Assembly (NCBI RefSeq): GCF_949987515.2
Contig: NC_082689.1
Coordinates: 103,950,957-104,014,956, forward strand
Origin: Delphinus delphis
Lineage: Eukaryota > Chordata > Mammalia > Artiodactyla > Delphinidae
Direction: 5' to 3'
Length of the DNA: 64,000 bases
Positions 40,901 to 55,900 of the stretch are shown here, one piece after another (position 1 is the stretch's first letter; every line of letters begins with the position of its first letter). The notes below the pieces were generated by a model. That model saw only the letters and a program-made list of their open reading frames with translations. It was not told the origin of the DNA and searched no databases. A program made the position numbers and the translations under genes.

Positions 40901-43900
40901 GAACCAACCGAAAGGGAGGGACGCAAAGAGATGGCTACTTTATTATCCTGAGTATCTCAGGGGGTGAAGTAGGGAAGACGGGGATGGACCAGTCTTCCTG
41001 CCGGAAGAGCTGGCCACGGAGCTCGGGGAAGACTTGAACTGTCCCCGTATTAACATGGTCTGGTGAGCAACCACGAACTCCCGGCCAGATGGAAAACGTA
41101 GCTTTCCATTCTGCCAAGAATCGCCGTTCCTAGACATAGGTGTGTTAGTGCCTTAAAATCTGGACAGGTCCAGGGCGAGAGAAATGCAGGAGGAGCCTGC
41201 CCCAGGGGTGCCTCTTCCTCTCACGCTCCTACTGTCCACGAGGGTCACAGAGCGGGGACCTGGGACCGTCCTCCACGAGCCACCCAACCCCAGGTCACTC
41301 GGCCAGAGAAGGAGAGGGCACAGGAGGCTTAAATCAGCAGTCATTTGTGTGATTCTCTCTCTCTTCCAGATGCCACAGGTGCTCTGGGGCAGAAGACAGT
41401 TCCTCACACAACTTGGAATCCCTCCTGCTTCAGCCCCTGCACAGAGCCCCGTAGAAAGTTTAAGTCAGTTCACTACTGACTCTTGTATTCTCTGGCCATG
41501 AATGTTTAGCTACCTTCAGGCTTCTCTCCTAGGAAACAAGATTATCAAAGGGATTACCAAGGGATTACACTAAATCCCATGAAACAGATCAGTCAAGCTC
41601 AGGACAGCTCAAAAAGAGATTCTAAGAAAGAATTAACCATTGTCATGAACAAAAATTCACAGTCTTGTGAATTTTAACAATCTGGCGATCCTTCCAAGTA
41701 AACATTCCTGAGTAACTGCAGCAAGAGTTTGGGTCTGTTTCATCTTCTCCAACTATTACTGGGCCGTGTTTCTCTAGTGCAATTTTCATTCACATCTGAA
41801 CAATTCCAGTCTTACCATCTGAAAAGTTGAAAGTCACATTACAGTTGATGGTGTTCCATGGTGTTAAGAAGAATAGGGCCTTTGGATAACTGTAACACAC
41901 ACAGGCTAAAAACCAATTTGCTACCACTAAGGCCTTAGTATCTTTTACTGAACTTACTCTCTTAGCTACTTGGGAGTTCACAATGCCATGATTATTTACA
42001 TAATTACCAAGCAAACAGTAATAAGGCAAGAATAACTTGTTTGAAAATTTCCAAGTAGTTTGCTTTCTAAAATTCTTTTAATCTCGTCTGGGCCCATTAA
42101 CTGTTAAGGGCACTCAGATTTGTTGCTGTTATTTGTCTAGAGAATCATCCAGACTGAGTCCCTGCCGGCTCAGGGCTTCTAAGACAGACATTCTGATGCC
42201 TGGCCAGGTGTAGAGGCCACCCAGCTGCAGGCTAAAAACAGGAAGCAAGCAAAGGAAAGCTCAGGGCAATATCAACACCACGGGAGGCTGTGAGCCTGTG
42301 TATTTTAAGGGGAGAAAGTACAAGTAAGTACAGTTATACTACATAAGGTGCAGGATATCCTCAGAGAGGCTTCTGGTAAATTGTAAGCCTACTGCTGAAG
42401 TTACTTGTCTGATAACTGTCCTTCACACTGATCATGTGCTTACTTTCTGGTCCTAAGAATAGGGCACACGAGCACACAGACCACGTGGCTGCCAGCGGGG
42501 CCAGCTCACCGTTACCCTGAGCCCCACAGCCCTCCCCAGCTCCCAAGCCAATTCCCACGTAACAGCTTCCCAGTTACGCCAGAGGAGACCGCCATGTGAG
42601 GGTGCTTATGAGAGCAGACACCCTCGCTCCCCTCTGGCCGCCGGTCAAAAGTCAGCCTCGCAGGCACCTCTGGGCAGACGGGGGGACCCCATCACAGCCC
42701 CTCAGCCCGGCTCAAAAATGTGCTCTGATAGCAGATTGCCTTCCAGTAGCTAATGGGCTCCTCCCAGCAGTGGGAGGGAAGAAAGCAAAGAGACGAAAAA
42801 GGAACCTGGTGGGGAAGAGGGAAGAAAAACGGAGGAGAGGAAAGGAATGAGGAGAGAATGGCAGGAGAGAACAGACCCTCTTTCTGAAGTTCTAATGCAT
42901 GAGCAAAGCGTTGCTCTCCTTGAAGAAATTCACAAAAGGACCGCAGGCTGGCGGTTGCCTGACTTTGACAACCATCTCCCTCCTTTGTCCCTCCTGTCCC
43001 ATCCGGTGACTGCGGGAGGGACCTTCCGGACACTCTGCCAGGCCCTGGGAAGACAGGAAGAACAAAAGCGCAGGCTCCCCGCCCGCCCCGCAGGCAACCT
43101 GTGCTATGAAGAGAGAGAATACATTTGCAAACACACAAGTATGACAGATATGTTTGAATATACTTGCAAACACACAAGTATGACAGATAACCCGTGATAA
43201 GGGTGATGCAGCGGAAGACCAGAGCGTAGTGCAGCGGAGGAGGGAAAAGGCAGAGGGGGTCATGAGAGACATTTTGGACGGGGTGGCTTCCACCAAAGGT
43301 GGAAGCTCACCATCATCACAGGGGCGAGGATCACTCAGGCATCTCTGTCACGAGCAGAGAATTCAAGAGCAGGACGGGGAGAAAGGGTAGCGGCAAAGTT
43401 CCAATGTACCGTGAACAGCGAAGCAAAAAAGGGTAGAGAGCGTGCTCTCGCAGGAAAGGGCCCTAGGGCACCACGGACTCACGACCCTGTGGCTCCAGCC
43501 TCGTGGCCACCAGCACGTGCAGGCAGCTGTTAGGACCACCGTGACAGCCGCCCTAGCTGTGGGTGTCTGAACGCAGAGAGCCACACTCAAACCCGATTCT
43601 CCTTTCTGTCCAAAGAAACCCAAGTAAGCTAAAGACACCAAAAATGAACTTTAAGAGAGAAAAGAGGGCCTTTCAATTGTTTTCTTTTCCAATTTCATTT
43701 TTATAAAAATCAAATGTACACACTTACTCAGCCTTGAACCTGGCTATAAGAGCCCACGAAGCCCATCCTAACTACTCCACTATTTTTCCTGCTTTGCTCA
43801 ATCAGTTCTCCCAATTCCAAAGGTCAGCGATAGATCTGTTTTCAGTGTCTGGGCATCCGGTGCACACAGATGGTACAGTCACACGTGCAGTCAGGTGATG

Positions 43901-46900
43901 GGCTGAGCCTAGAAGCAGCCTCTGTGCGCATGCCCACCAGAGCGGAAGGCCAAGGAAAGCGTTCCGACCTCAGCGCTACACGCTTTCGTGCTGGATAAAG
44001 ATTCTGGCATTCCTAGCACGGGGGGTAAACCAGTTAGTGTGCGGTGCCACGGAGAAAAGATAACAATAACTGGAGTTCAACCCTCCCCACGTGACTGTAA
44101 CCTTGGGAGGTGGCGTGGCGTGGCGTGGCGTGTGGTGAAAAGTACACAGGTTTCATAGAGCTCTTCTCCAGACTTTGACATCGCTGGCGTTGTTTTAGTT
44201 TAGACAAGTTACTGGACTCCTCTGAGCCTGTCCCTCATCTGCAGAATGACCATCATTCACATACCCGTTATCTGTGTACTCAGAAGGTCTTTAGGTGCCC
44301 ACTCTGTGCCAGGCCCTTAACTGGATGCCAATAGTTCAGAGAAAAAAGTGCTTCCCACTCTCAGAGCTGACGGCCAGCAGCATGGGGAGGCTTCAGAGAG
44401 GAAATTCCTAGAGGTTACAGAGGCCCAGGGAAGGGACCCCGAGGCCTCCGCACCATGACGGTGGTGCCTGGAAGCTGAACAGATGCTGAGCTGGGTGACG
44501 AGGAGTGTGGACTCCAGTGGGGTCCATGTGTACCAAGTCCCTGGGCTGAAGAAACCCAGGCAGCGATCAGGACTGACCCCAGGGCTGATCAGGCTGGTAA
44601 TTATCAATAATAATAACCCCAATCATCTGCATGGTAATAAGTTAGAGTAGGGCACTTAAACTGGTACTTAAAATCTCACAAAAGTACTCTAGGGCTTCCC
44701 TGGTGGCGCAGTGGTTAAGAATCCACCTGCCAATGCAGGGGGCACGGGTTCGAGCCCTGGTCCGGGAAGATCCCACATGCCGCGAAGCAGGTAAGCCTGT
44801 GCACCACAATTACGGAAGCCCGCGTACCTAGAGCCCGCGCTCCCCAACAAGAGAAGCTACCGCAATGAGAAGCCCACGCACCGCAACAAGGAGCAGGCCT
44901 CGCTTACCGCAACTAGAGAAAGCCCACACGCAGCAACGAAGACCCAACACAGCCAAAAATAAATAAATAAATTTTTTAAGTGCTCCAAAATTACAGGAAG
45001 ATATTTATTTATTTATCTATTTTTGTGTTACGTGGGCCTCTCACTGCTGTGGCCTCTCCCGTTGCGGAGCACAGGCTCCGGACACACAGGCTCAGCGGCC
45101 ATGGCTCACGGGCCCAGCCGCTCCGCGGCACGTGGGATCTTCCCGGACGGGGGCACGAACTCGTGTCCCCTGCATCGGCAGGCGGACTCTCAACCACTGC
45201 GCCACCAGGGAAGCCCGAAGATATTTATTTTAAGTGAACATATTTGGACTTACATTTTTACTATTTCATGGAAAGGGGGGAGTTTTAAGCAACTTTAACT
45301 GCTGTGGACAAAATCTGCATATTGATGACTGAAAACTAATCTAGGAATCAGCAACTAATCTTTCAAAACCTTGGGTAATCTCTGAATGGCACAGTAACAA
45401 AAATCACAATGGATCCTTTCCCTGATTTAATCTTCTTTTCTCCTTTTGACCACAGGACTTATTTTACCTTTGAACTTGGCCAAAAGGGTATTGTGCTTAA
45501 TTAATGTCAGAAACCAAATCCCACAAATATCAGATCCACATTTTGCATTCGTCTGGAAATGTCATTTTAATTATCACTGTACCAACCCTGACCCAATTCT
45601 TCCTGACAACCACTACACAGGAGCAAAAGCAAGTCAGCCGGAAAAATCCAGAGCCAACTTTGGGAGAGGGTCCCTACCAGAATGTCTTCTCATATTAAAG
45701 CCACTGCACCAAGAGCTAGCTGCCTCTTGTGCAATAATCCTTCAAATCCTCCATCCCTGCTTTAAGGACTTCATTCTCAAGAACCCAAGGGAGGCAAATA
45801 ATCACACCTCTACGTAAGAAGAGAGAAATAAGGTGACAATATAACTGACAATAAACAGCTACATTCTGATAAATCTTAGTCCTCTAATGCCAGCCCCATC
45901 TCTGCTCCAAGACACAAACCCAACGTGAATCAAAGCCACATACAAATAAAATTCTAAGTTCAAGTGTCCAAAACTACAATCATCTCCCCACACTCAAACC
46001 TGCTCACTCTCCGAGTGCCCTGCTTCAGCTGGTCCCGGCACCACTCAGCCCGGCAGCCATCTCCCACCATGTCCCCCCCGCCCCCCTCCTCTCACTTCAT
46101 CCTGAAGTGCAGCTGGTATGGCTCTCACCTCCAACCCCTCCCCTTGTTCACACTTATTCGACCACTGATGTGCATCAGTACAGACTCAACAACACTTACA
46201 CCCTGGGTCATAATCCGGTGCTACCTTATTGATCAAACTCTTCTCGCTCTAGTCTGTGAGAACCTTTCAGCTGCTCCCTGTGACAGCTGACATACCCCCG
46301 TCACAGTTTTGATTTGTTTTGGTTTGGTCTGGCACGACCCTACTGTCTGGCGCTGCAAGACGCCCAGGCTCACTGTGTACATTCCCTGCTCCAGGCCTCA
46401 AACCTGCCATCCCCACAGACCCTGGCCGTGGTAGAAACCAAGATCGGAGCACTAGTGGCAGCTTCTTTTTAAGAGACCTTATTCTGCATCGGATTCTGTA
46501 CCTTGTTTCTCTTAAGGGAGCTTCCATATCTAAACAAAAAGCTCAACCACGTCATTTTCAAGCTAAATCCAACTTTCACCTCCCGTTAAGACTGTGTCTC
46601 CACATCACACCGGTGCTATGTGCATCATCTCATTCACTCTCACAGCAGCTTGCCAACCTGAACACGAGGAACCGGGGCTGACGGACCAGCCGCCCGCCCA
46701 GGCCACACACTGTCCACGCAGACACAGATGCACACTCCAACGGAGGGGATCCGAAGTCCACACACTTATGATCCAGTCAGCTAGACCCAAACACCATGTA
46801 CAGGAACGATGACACTTTTTGGATGATTTAACCCGTCTGCACCAAACTGAGAACTTCAAGGAAAAACTTGTAAATTTCTCATAGAGCTAAATTTCTTTCA

Positions 46901-49900
46901 TTTAAAAGACCAGCATTTATTCTAAATTACGTCATTTCATTTTCTCTTTTTTTTTTTTTTTTTTAATGGTGTTAAAGTCTCTTGTTTTCTGAAATAAGAG
47001 ATACGGTGGGGGGTTTTGGTTGTTGCTATGTTATATTTGGTGAAATTAAAGTTGGTCACCCTGGGACTTCCCTGGTGGCACAGGGGTTAAGAATCTGCCT
47101 GCCAATGCGGGGGACACAGGTTTGATCCCTGGTCCGGGAAGATCCCACATGCTGCGGAGCAACTAAGCCCGTGTGCCACAACTACTGAGCCTGCGCTCTA
47201 GAGCCCGCAAGCCACAACTATTGAGCCCGCGAGCCACAACTACTGAGCCTGCGCTCTTAGAGCCCGCGAGCCACAACTACTGAGCCTGCGCTCTAGAGCC
47301 CGCGAGCCACAACTACTGAGCCTGTGAGCCACAACTGCTGGAGCCCAAACCTAGAGCCCGTGCTCCACAACAAGAGAAGCCACTGCAATGAGGAGCCCGC
47401 GCACCACAACGAAGAGTGGCCCCCGCTCTCTGTAACAAGAGAAAGCCCACATGTAACAATGAAGACCTAATGCAGCCAAAAATAAATAAATATTTTTTAA
47501 AATAAAATAAGAAAGTTGGTCACCCTGTATCAGTCTCTCCACCCAATTTTTAAAGGTTTAACTCTGAGGAGCAAATGGCCTACAATAAAAACCTCAGCTT
47601 CTCAGCACGGCCTACAAGGCCCCCACCATCTCCCCTGCACTTTCCCCTCCAGGAATACCACACTGCTCTCAAAAACAAACTCATCATGTTCGTAAGGTGA
47701 TTTCCAATCCAAGAACCGCCCCCCTCGGCCTCCACCCGCCCATCACTGGGCAAACAACTGATTAGGGATGTCACACCTTCCAAGTGTCCAGATCACCATG
47801 TGTCTAAACAGGCCAATGCCTGTTTTAATAATATCTCTTTGAATGCTTACAGTTTTAAACTATTCCCTAAGGCATCTATACTGAAAATGGCACAGTTTCA
47901 GAATCAAAGAAACAAAGCCAGGGTTTTATCACAACAGTAGGGGCGAAGCACTGAGCTGGGTGACAGTTTGCTGGAAGGAGGGCAGGTCGAGGATGGCAGA
48001 AGTCCGGGGCCACCAGCCCATTTAGAGAACTCAAACCTCCCGTCTCCCCGCCTACTCCTCCTGAGGCTGCTGTGAGAATCAGAAAACAAAAACAAACAAG
48101 AGACATTCGGGAAAGTGCTTTGAAAATACTAAAATACACAGAACCATAGTAGAAAATGGCTGGCATTATATTGTACAGACTGTTATGGGTCCCTTATTAA
48201 CCATGGTTGACAGAGGAAGATTCAAATATACCCCTGCTACAAGAAACAGCATTTAATCCTTGTTTCCTACTATACTTGCAGCTCCCTAGGGTAAAAAGTA
48301 CCCTTTTAAATGCTTTTAAAGCCTGCATTTCGAGTAACAGTGACTAAGGAGACAGGTTATTGGAAAGGATTTATCAAGTGAGAGAACAGTCTTTATTTTA
48401 AAGTCAGAGCCACAAGGCTTTCTCCACGGTCTTTAACATAAAATGGTCAACCCCATAATTATGTCTCCCTGTTGTTTAAAAAAAAAAAAATCTACAAGAT
48501 GACAACGTAAGACAAATGCTACTTATAAGTAACACACTTTCAAATCCTCAAATGAAGGGTTCTGAAAAGAGGTCACTTCAGAACGTGAATTATTTAGCTG
48601 TCCTGCCCAGGTTTTGATTTCCTACAGCAACTTAAGCTGAATACAGAATACTGTTGAAAGGGGTGAAATAAAAATGACCACTAGCAGTATATGCTTTCAA
48701 TTCTCAACTTTAAAATATAATTAAGAAACATAATCCACCATCTTCCAATATGTCCATTTTCGGCAAACTCAACCAAATTAAGAAGACAGATATACACACC
48801 TTAACAATCTACGACAAAAGAACAGAGCCAATGAGCTGGACACATGCCAATTTCCCGGCAGGGAGACAAACGAACACTTGTTACTGTGCACAATTTATTC
48901 TGTGTAATACCTATTTTCAGCTGAAGGGCTTGGAAATATCCTTCAGAGACAACAAGTTAAAAGCCTGCCAGGAAGCCCATCCCACAGGAAACCTAGACAG
49001 GGATACAGGTAGTCCACAGCACGTCCAAGGCACTCTTCTTCCAACACAAACCTCCGTCACACGGAGCTCTTTCATATCCTTTCAGCACTGCCAAAACCTG
49101 GCAAAACCTCCGTGGAAAGACTGAAGGCTAATCAATAAGACCTTTGTAAACAATGCTTCTTTCATAGTTTTTCAGTTCCATCTGTGCATTTTAAAAATGT
49201 AAATCTTTTAAAAGGAAAAAATTGTATACAATGATTCTCAAGACAGAAGCGGCACCCCTGCACTATTCTGATTTATATGTGTTTTTAATCTGCCCACTGT
49301 TGGGAAAACCATAGAAATTTCCAACCAGTAGAGTCCTTTCAAGACAGCCGATACTTATTAACGAATGTCTTGTAATTGCAAAATAATTTATTTTCATGAG
49401 CCATATACTGTGAATACACGAGAGCAGGAAAAAAAAGTTGAAAGCACATAAAATAAACAGAGGCTGATGAAAACACAGCTAACCTCGGCTCACTGTGCCT
49501 CCTTGCTCTCTCCTGGTCCTTGAAGGTCAACACTAACCTTAATAGAGCTGCAGCTTTCACAATTTTTCCTGACTAAATGCAAATACTCATAACAATTATT
49601 TTCCTAAGTTTCATCCATGATCTTCAGTTCTCAAAGCAACGATAAAATACCTTAAATATCTTATTTCCTAGTTAAGCAGCAATAATTACGAACACTTTCC
49701 AGAATATATTAGAATAGCCTACCTTTCCCAGTGGTCATGACCGTCAGTGACCGCGGTACAAATAAAAACACTGCTCTGAAAGCTACACCTGCTCACAGGC
49801 ACTGACGCCTCAGCAAACTCTCCACCCACAGGGCTTCTTCAGTGCGATCTGAGCACCAAGGACAGCGGCCGCCCTTATTCCAAAATGAAAGCCTACACTC

Positions 49901-52900
49901 TGCAGAACAGTGATTGTTCAAGGGGCGGGGGCACCTTTCCCATCTGACGCAAGTCAGGGAGCCCTCTTTAACACTGGTGTCGAAAAAAATGTTAACCAAC
50001 TACCTGACTCCCCGCCCCCCGGAAAAACAGAGAACGCTCTTAACATAAACTTTAAATGAGAAGAAAGTCACAAAGCTATGGCATTCCCACACAGATGATA
50101 AAGAAAGCTGTCGGCTGCAGCCTAAGCTACTTAAGCTGGCGCCAGAGACAGTCCCTTCCAGGCTATTTTAGGGGCGGTCTCCTTGGTGCAGCACAGTGCC
50201 CTTGCCAGTCTTGGAGTACACCATCCCCGCGGCCGTGACTACGGAATCACTTGCCTAAGATACTGAGCCAGAATCCCAAACCTCCTAACATGCAGAGTCC
50301 AGTAAACAAGTGGGGGAGGGCTGGGAACCCATTATCGGACCTGATCCACTTATTCACAACCACTGTTTTTAAAGACTGCACAATAACGGCGGCTTAGCTT
50401 CTTAATAAAGAAAAGACAATCAATTTGCCTTTCAATGAATGCTTTGTCCCAGCTATGCTGGGCAACAGTTCAGATCTTACCTAACAATCCATCGTCACTC
50501 TATTCGTTTTCAGACTTGCAGTTCTCATTTCCAACAAACTTAGAGATGATATCTAACGTTCTTCAAATTATAAAATTTTTTAGTAAAACGACAGAGGGCA
50601 GGCTGCATTTTGCAGCAAAATGACGCCCTAGATACATTACAATTTTCTGATTATCTGCTATCTAGCTTACAGTTTTGTTAGCAAATAAGTATTTTTCCTC
50701 TAGCTACAGATTTATTATGGAATTTTCAAGATTGAACCAGCATGATACTTTCATTCTTTCCTCATGAACATGTCAGCTTTGCTCAAGAAACTCAAAAGCA
50801 TGCACATTTTTAACCAAATTAACAACCATGGGCCTCATTTCAATCAAATCCAATTAAAGAACATTAAGTGGCTGCAGATAAAGGACAAATGACTAGTCTA
50901 TAATTACTGGCTCTTTCATGCTGAAAATTCGATTCTCCCATGAGCATAAGCACATCTGCATGATTTTTAAAACGTACACAGAAAATAATTGGCTTTTTAA
51001 AACCCATAGAAGGAAAAACTGTAATTTTTGCTTCAAGGGGTTTGCTAATTATACGGAGATGGAAAAAAAAAGAAAAAAGAAACATCTATAAAACAACATA
51101 TTTTTAACTCCCATATTCTTGCCATTCAAAACTGAAAGGCCTTCAGGTAACCTAGCAACAAAAAAGAATCATACAAAGATGAAGTATTCTATTACAGACA
51201 GAACACCCATTTCCAGTTGCTGCTCAGATGCTTTTTCACTGCTGTTTAGTCACAAGTCTTACACTTCTAAAACATGAAGTCCGTGGCATTTATATAAATA
51301 TAATCGATTACACATCTTAGAACAATATAATTTTGAACATGTCAAGAAATACAACCCAAGACAAAACCCATTTCTTCCCTAAGAGTATTGCTATTACATT
51401 AATAGTTCCTTTCAACTTAGCTCAAATCCAGAGCTTTTAGTTCTTACTCAAAGGAGCATTATTGTGCACAAGCAACAAAAGAAAAAACAGATAAATTAGA
51501 ATTCATCAAAATTAAAAACTTAGATGCCAAGAAAGTGAAAAGACAACCCACAGATGGGGAAAAAATACTTGCAAATCAAATATCTGATAAGAAGAGTCTT
51601 GTTATCTAGTATATATAAAGAACTCTTTTAGCTCAACGACAAAAAGACAAATAAACTAATTTAGAAACGGGCAAAGGACCTGAAGAGAGATTTTCCAAAT
51701 AAGATCTACAGATGACCAACAAGCACATGAAAATATACTCAGCATCGTCAGTCATGAGGGAAATGCAAATCAAAATAATGAGATACCACTGCACACCCAC
51801 TAGGATGACTGTAATTTTTTAAAAAGAAAGGAAAAAATGGTGTTTTTTGTTTTGTCTTGTTGGAGAGGATGTGGAGAAAATAGAACCCTCACACATTGCT
51901 GGTGGAAATATAAAATGTGGAAACCATGCTGGGAAACAGTTTGACAGTTCCTCAAGAAGAGGAATATGCAATTCTTCAAACACAGAATCACCACAGAATC
52001 CAGCAATTCCACTTCTAGGTATATACTCAAAAAGGACTGAAAACATGTTCAACAAAAATCTGTAAACTATTCACCATACCAAAAAGGTAGCAACCATCGA
52101 AATGTTCATCACTGGATGGATGGACAGGATAAACAGAAGGTGGTCCAGCCATGCAGTGGAACAGAGGTGCTGATGCACCACAACACGCACGAACCCTGAA
52201 AACATCAATGTTAAACGAAACAAGTCACACAGACATCAACACGTACTGTGTGGTTCCATTTACATGAAATGCCCAGAACAGGCAAGTCTGTAGAGTAGAT
52301 TCGCAGCTGCTGGGGCAGGGGTGGGGGTTAGGGAATTAGGAAGGTGACGGCTACGAACACCGGGTTTCTCTCTTGCGGTGACAAAAATGTTTTAAAACTG
52401 ACTGTGGTGATGATTGCACATACCTGTAAATATGCTAAATATGACTGAAGTATATACTTTAAGTGGGTAAATTGTATGGTATGTGAATTACACCTCAAAA
52501 ACACCATTTTTTAAAAAGTACATTACTGTTAAAGAAAACGTGCATTAAATTTTAAATGTATACTCCAAAATCACCCAAAACTCTACAAGAAACACAATTA
52601 TGAGAGTTATTCTCAAATGATGTTCTATTTATTTAAAAAAAAAAAAAATGAATATATCCCTGAGATGGAGCAATGGAGGAGAAACCTATCGTTTTGAGCA
52701 CCAACCCCATCCGGGCACGGCTGGGAGCTTTACACCCGACCTCATTTACCCTGCAGAGCACAGGAGTGAGCCGGCTCCCAGGAGGGAAGTGCGGTGCCCC
52801 GAGTCACACGGCCCGCGTGTGGGGGCAGAGAAGCCTTTCCTAAGGAGGAACGATGGCCACACTCGTCCACAGCAGCCCCTTTCGGCTTCTCCCTGACGCT

Positions 52901-55900
52901 CTGTCTACCTGTCCCGTGGGGGACTCGGGCACCCACACTCCAAAACGGACACCTGCTGTGGCCACACACAGTCACCACTCATTAAAGTGTTAGGTCCCTG
53001 TTGAGTCACTTGTTAAGTCCTCCTGCTGTGAACAGAGGCTGAATTTTCACAAATGGGGTTTGAGAGACAGATCACTCAACAGACGGCTTGCCGGGTCAGC
53101 CTAGGAAATACACACGTACGAATCAAACACCGCGGCCTTCCATCCATCAGAACCCTGGCCCAAAGGCAGTTCAGGAACCTGGAAATGAGCCCCATGTTTC
53201 CATCCTCTCTTTGCCTTTGACTCATTTCTTCCTCAGGTCTAACTCTCATCTGGTACCCAAGAATCCATAGGGAAAAGCAGAAAACAAGAAGGACTGGGGT
53301 ACCTCAGGTACGAAGTTTCCACGTATGCACTCTGTGTTATCAATAATAAGAGATTACAGAGGAAAACACTGATGCCCCTCAAACGAGCCAACTCCAGAGG
53401 ACTCACCAGGACTAAGAACAGAAGACAGACGGAGGTGTTTGGGGCCCAGAATGCCCTGTACTCAGGGGGCTAAGAGTCCAATGCAGAAGAGGGACATCGG
53501 TCAAATCACCAAATGCAGCAAAGTAGGGGATGCTTGGAAGTGTCCAACAGGGAGGTCAGGGAAAGCTTTCTAGAGCCAGAGGGAGGGAATACTGAGCTGG
53601 AAAGGATGAGGAACAGCGAGATAAGAAAGAGGAGACAGAAGAGACGTGCACCAGGGTCTCAGAGGAAGAGTAATGAGGACAGGTGGCCCCAGGGGAGGGC
53701 CGGGCTGAGAAGGCTGCAGGGCCAGATGGAGCACGGCTGCAGCAGGCTGCTAAGGACTGGGGGGTATCTTGAGAGCAATGAATTGAAACAGGAAGAAGAT
53801 TTTTTTTTAATCATGTGAGTAGTGAGGGCAGGAGGCAGAATCCACCTGCAACACAGAGCTGCTCGGAAAGCCTTCGTCTAACCCTATGGGACGGAAGCCC
53901 TCCCCACAGTCACCATCAGCACGCAGCTAACGTATGATGTTCACGCCTTTCCCTCCTCTTGAAACAAACAGGACTCACCAACTGTAATTTGTTTTCCTCT
54001 GTTCTTATAAATTTATTTATTTAATTTATTTATTTTTGGCTGTGTTGGGTCTTCGTTGCTGCGCAGGGCTTTCTCTAGTTGCGGCGGACGGGGGCTACTC
54101 GTCGTCGCGGTGCGTGGGCTTCTCATCGTGGTGGCTTCTCTTGTTGCGGAGCACAGGCTCTAGGCACACGGGCTTCAGTAGTTGTGGCTCACGGACTCTA
54201 GAGCGCAGGCTCAGTAGTTGTGGCACTCGGGCTTAGTTGCTCTGCGGCACATGGGATCTTCCTGGATGAGGGCTTGAACCCGTGTCCCCTGCATTGGCAG
54301 GTGGATTCTTAACCACTGCGCCACCAGGGAAGCCCCCCCGTTCTTAAAAGTAGACGATAACAACGGTGTGCTTATTTTTGGGAGATTAATGCTTGCAAAA
54401 TTCCTAAGAAGAATATACCTAATCTGAAACTGATGCTCATTTTCTATATTAATGTTCTACTAAAAAATACAGAAAGGGCCAGGCCCACGTCTTGAACCCG
54501 ACTTGAATGACATAATGTGTTCCAGCTCTTCTTCACTTGCAGCCCATTATTTCTGATGAATGGAGGTGAAACAAGGCCTGGTGAAGCTGGGTGGCGCCCA
54601 CATGGGGCTCCGTTATTCTCATCTATGCACCTTAGCATACATTTAACATTTTCCAAATAAAGAAATGAAAAAGGAAGGGGGTCAGAAGACCTTGCTCTGA
54701 GGCCGCCCCCAGGTGCGCCCAGAGTTTGGCTACAGGCTGTGTCCACCTTCAAGGATCTGAGCAAGGATCCGACCTGCTCAGACTTCTGAAAAGTGAACAT
54801 CTCTCAGGCTAACATCAAAGTGACAGTGCAGGTAATACTTATAAATGTTTTTAACACTGTCCTGGCTGAAGGAAAAAGGAGACAGGAGAAGACCTCCTGG
54901 CCTCAGTCTCTTCCACCACAGAGCAGTCTTCATCCAGAGAGAAAGATCGGTCCCCTCATTTCGGCGACGTCGCACAACAGACCAGACCGGGGGGAGGAGG
55001 CAGGGGGACCGCGAGCAGGTGGCTTCAACAGTGCGGGCAAAGGGGCTGGAGAAGAGCGCTGGGGCCACCGAGAGGCGTCCACAGCCACAGGAGCCAGTGG
55101 CGAGGCACCAGGCGGGGAGGAAGGTGGGGCCTCCGGGGTGACAGGCAAGTCCTGATTCACACGCCTGGGTGGACAGTGGAGCGGTCGTCCACGGGAGATG
55201 TACAGAGGGAAGCTAGGACAAGGTCATGTTGAGGTGTTCTGGGTTTTGTCTTTGGGACATGAGTCTGGGTGCGTGTCTCCAATACATGAAGAAATGTCAG
55301 ACAGGCAGCTCCTTCACATACGGTTAGCAGCATTGGACGCATTTATGGAAACATGTTATCTGGCTAGTAAACAGAGTTCCGGCCATGGAAAATTATAACC
55401 CAGAGGAGAGCACTGCCTGAGAAAGAGAAAGGCATAGAACCGAGCCAGCCTTAAGAATTTAGCGGCAAGTAGCAGAGAGCAAACCTAGAAACAACAGTCC
55501 AACAGCAGGAAAAAAACATCAAAAGGAGGTCAGGCCAGAGGAGGCAAGGAGGAAGGATGCTTCCAGGAGGGGGAGATGGGGCTCAGCAGTGTCCAGCATG
55601 GTGAGAGGCCGGGCAGGGTGAAGACTGGCAACGCCAGCGGGTGGAGTAGCGTGGCCATCACCCCGTAACAGCGCCGTCAGCTGTGTCGATGACGTGAGCT
55701 GACCCCGAGCCTGGAGCAGTCTGAGGAGGTGACTAGGCGAAGAGACTGAGACAGGGAATACAGATGTTTAAAAAAGCAAACCACAGGACCAAGACGGAGT
55801 CACTTACACTAGGCCGCACAACCAGAGTGGGGCTGAATACCTAACCCAACTGCTGCTTCAACCTCCCTACCAACTGCGGTCTCACGCGGTCAGTCAGGAA

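Noticed and set aside
43122..43189. CRISPR-like direct repeats
   Set aside because: Only two copies, no regular spacers, and a mammalian context. It is a tandem duplication.
44691..44770. tRNA-like heads of the SINEs as tRNA genes
   Set aside because: They have box-A/box-B-like sequence but degraded arms, a SINE body and target duplications. They are retroposons, not tRNA genes.
45446..45817. 123-codon open frame on the plus strand
   Set aside because: No homology recognised, antisense to the CLASP1 intron, and composition like surrounding intron. Treated as chance.
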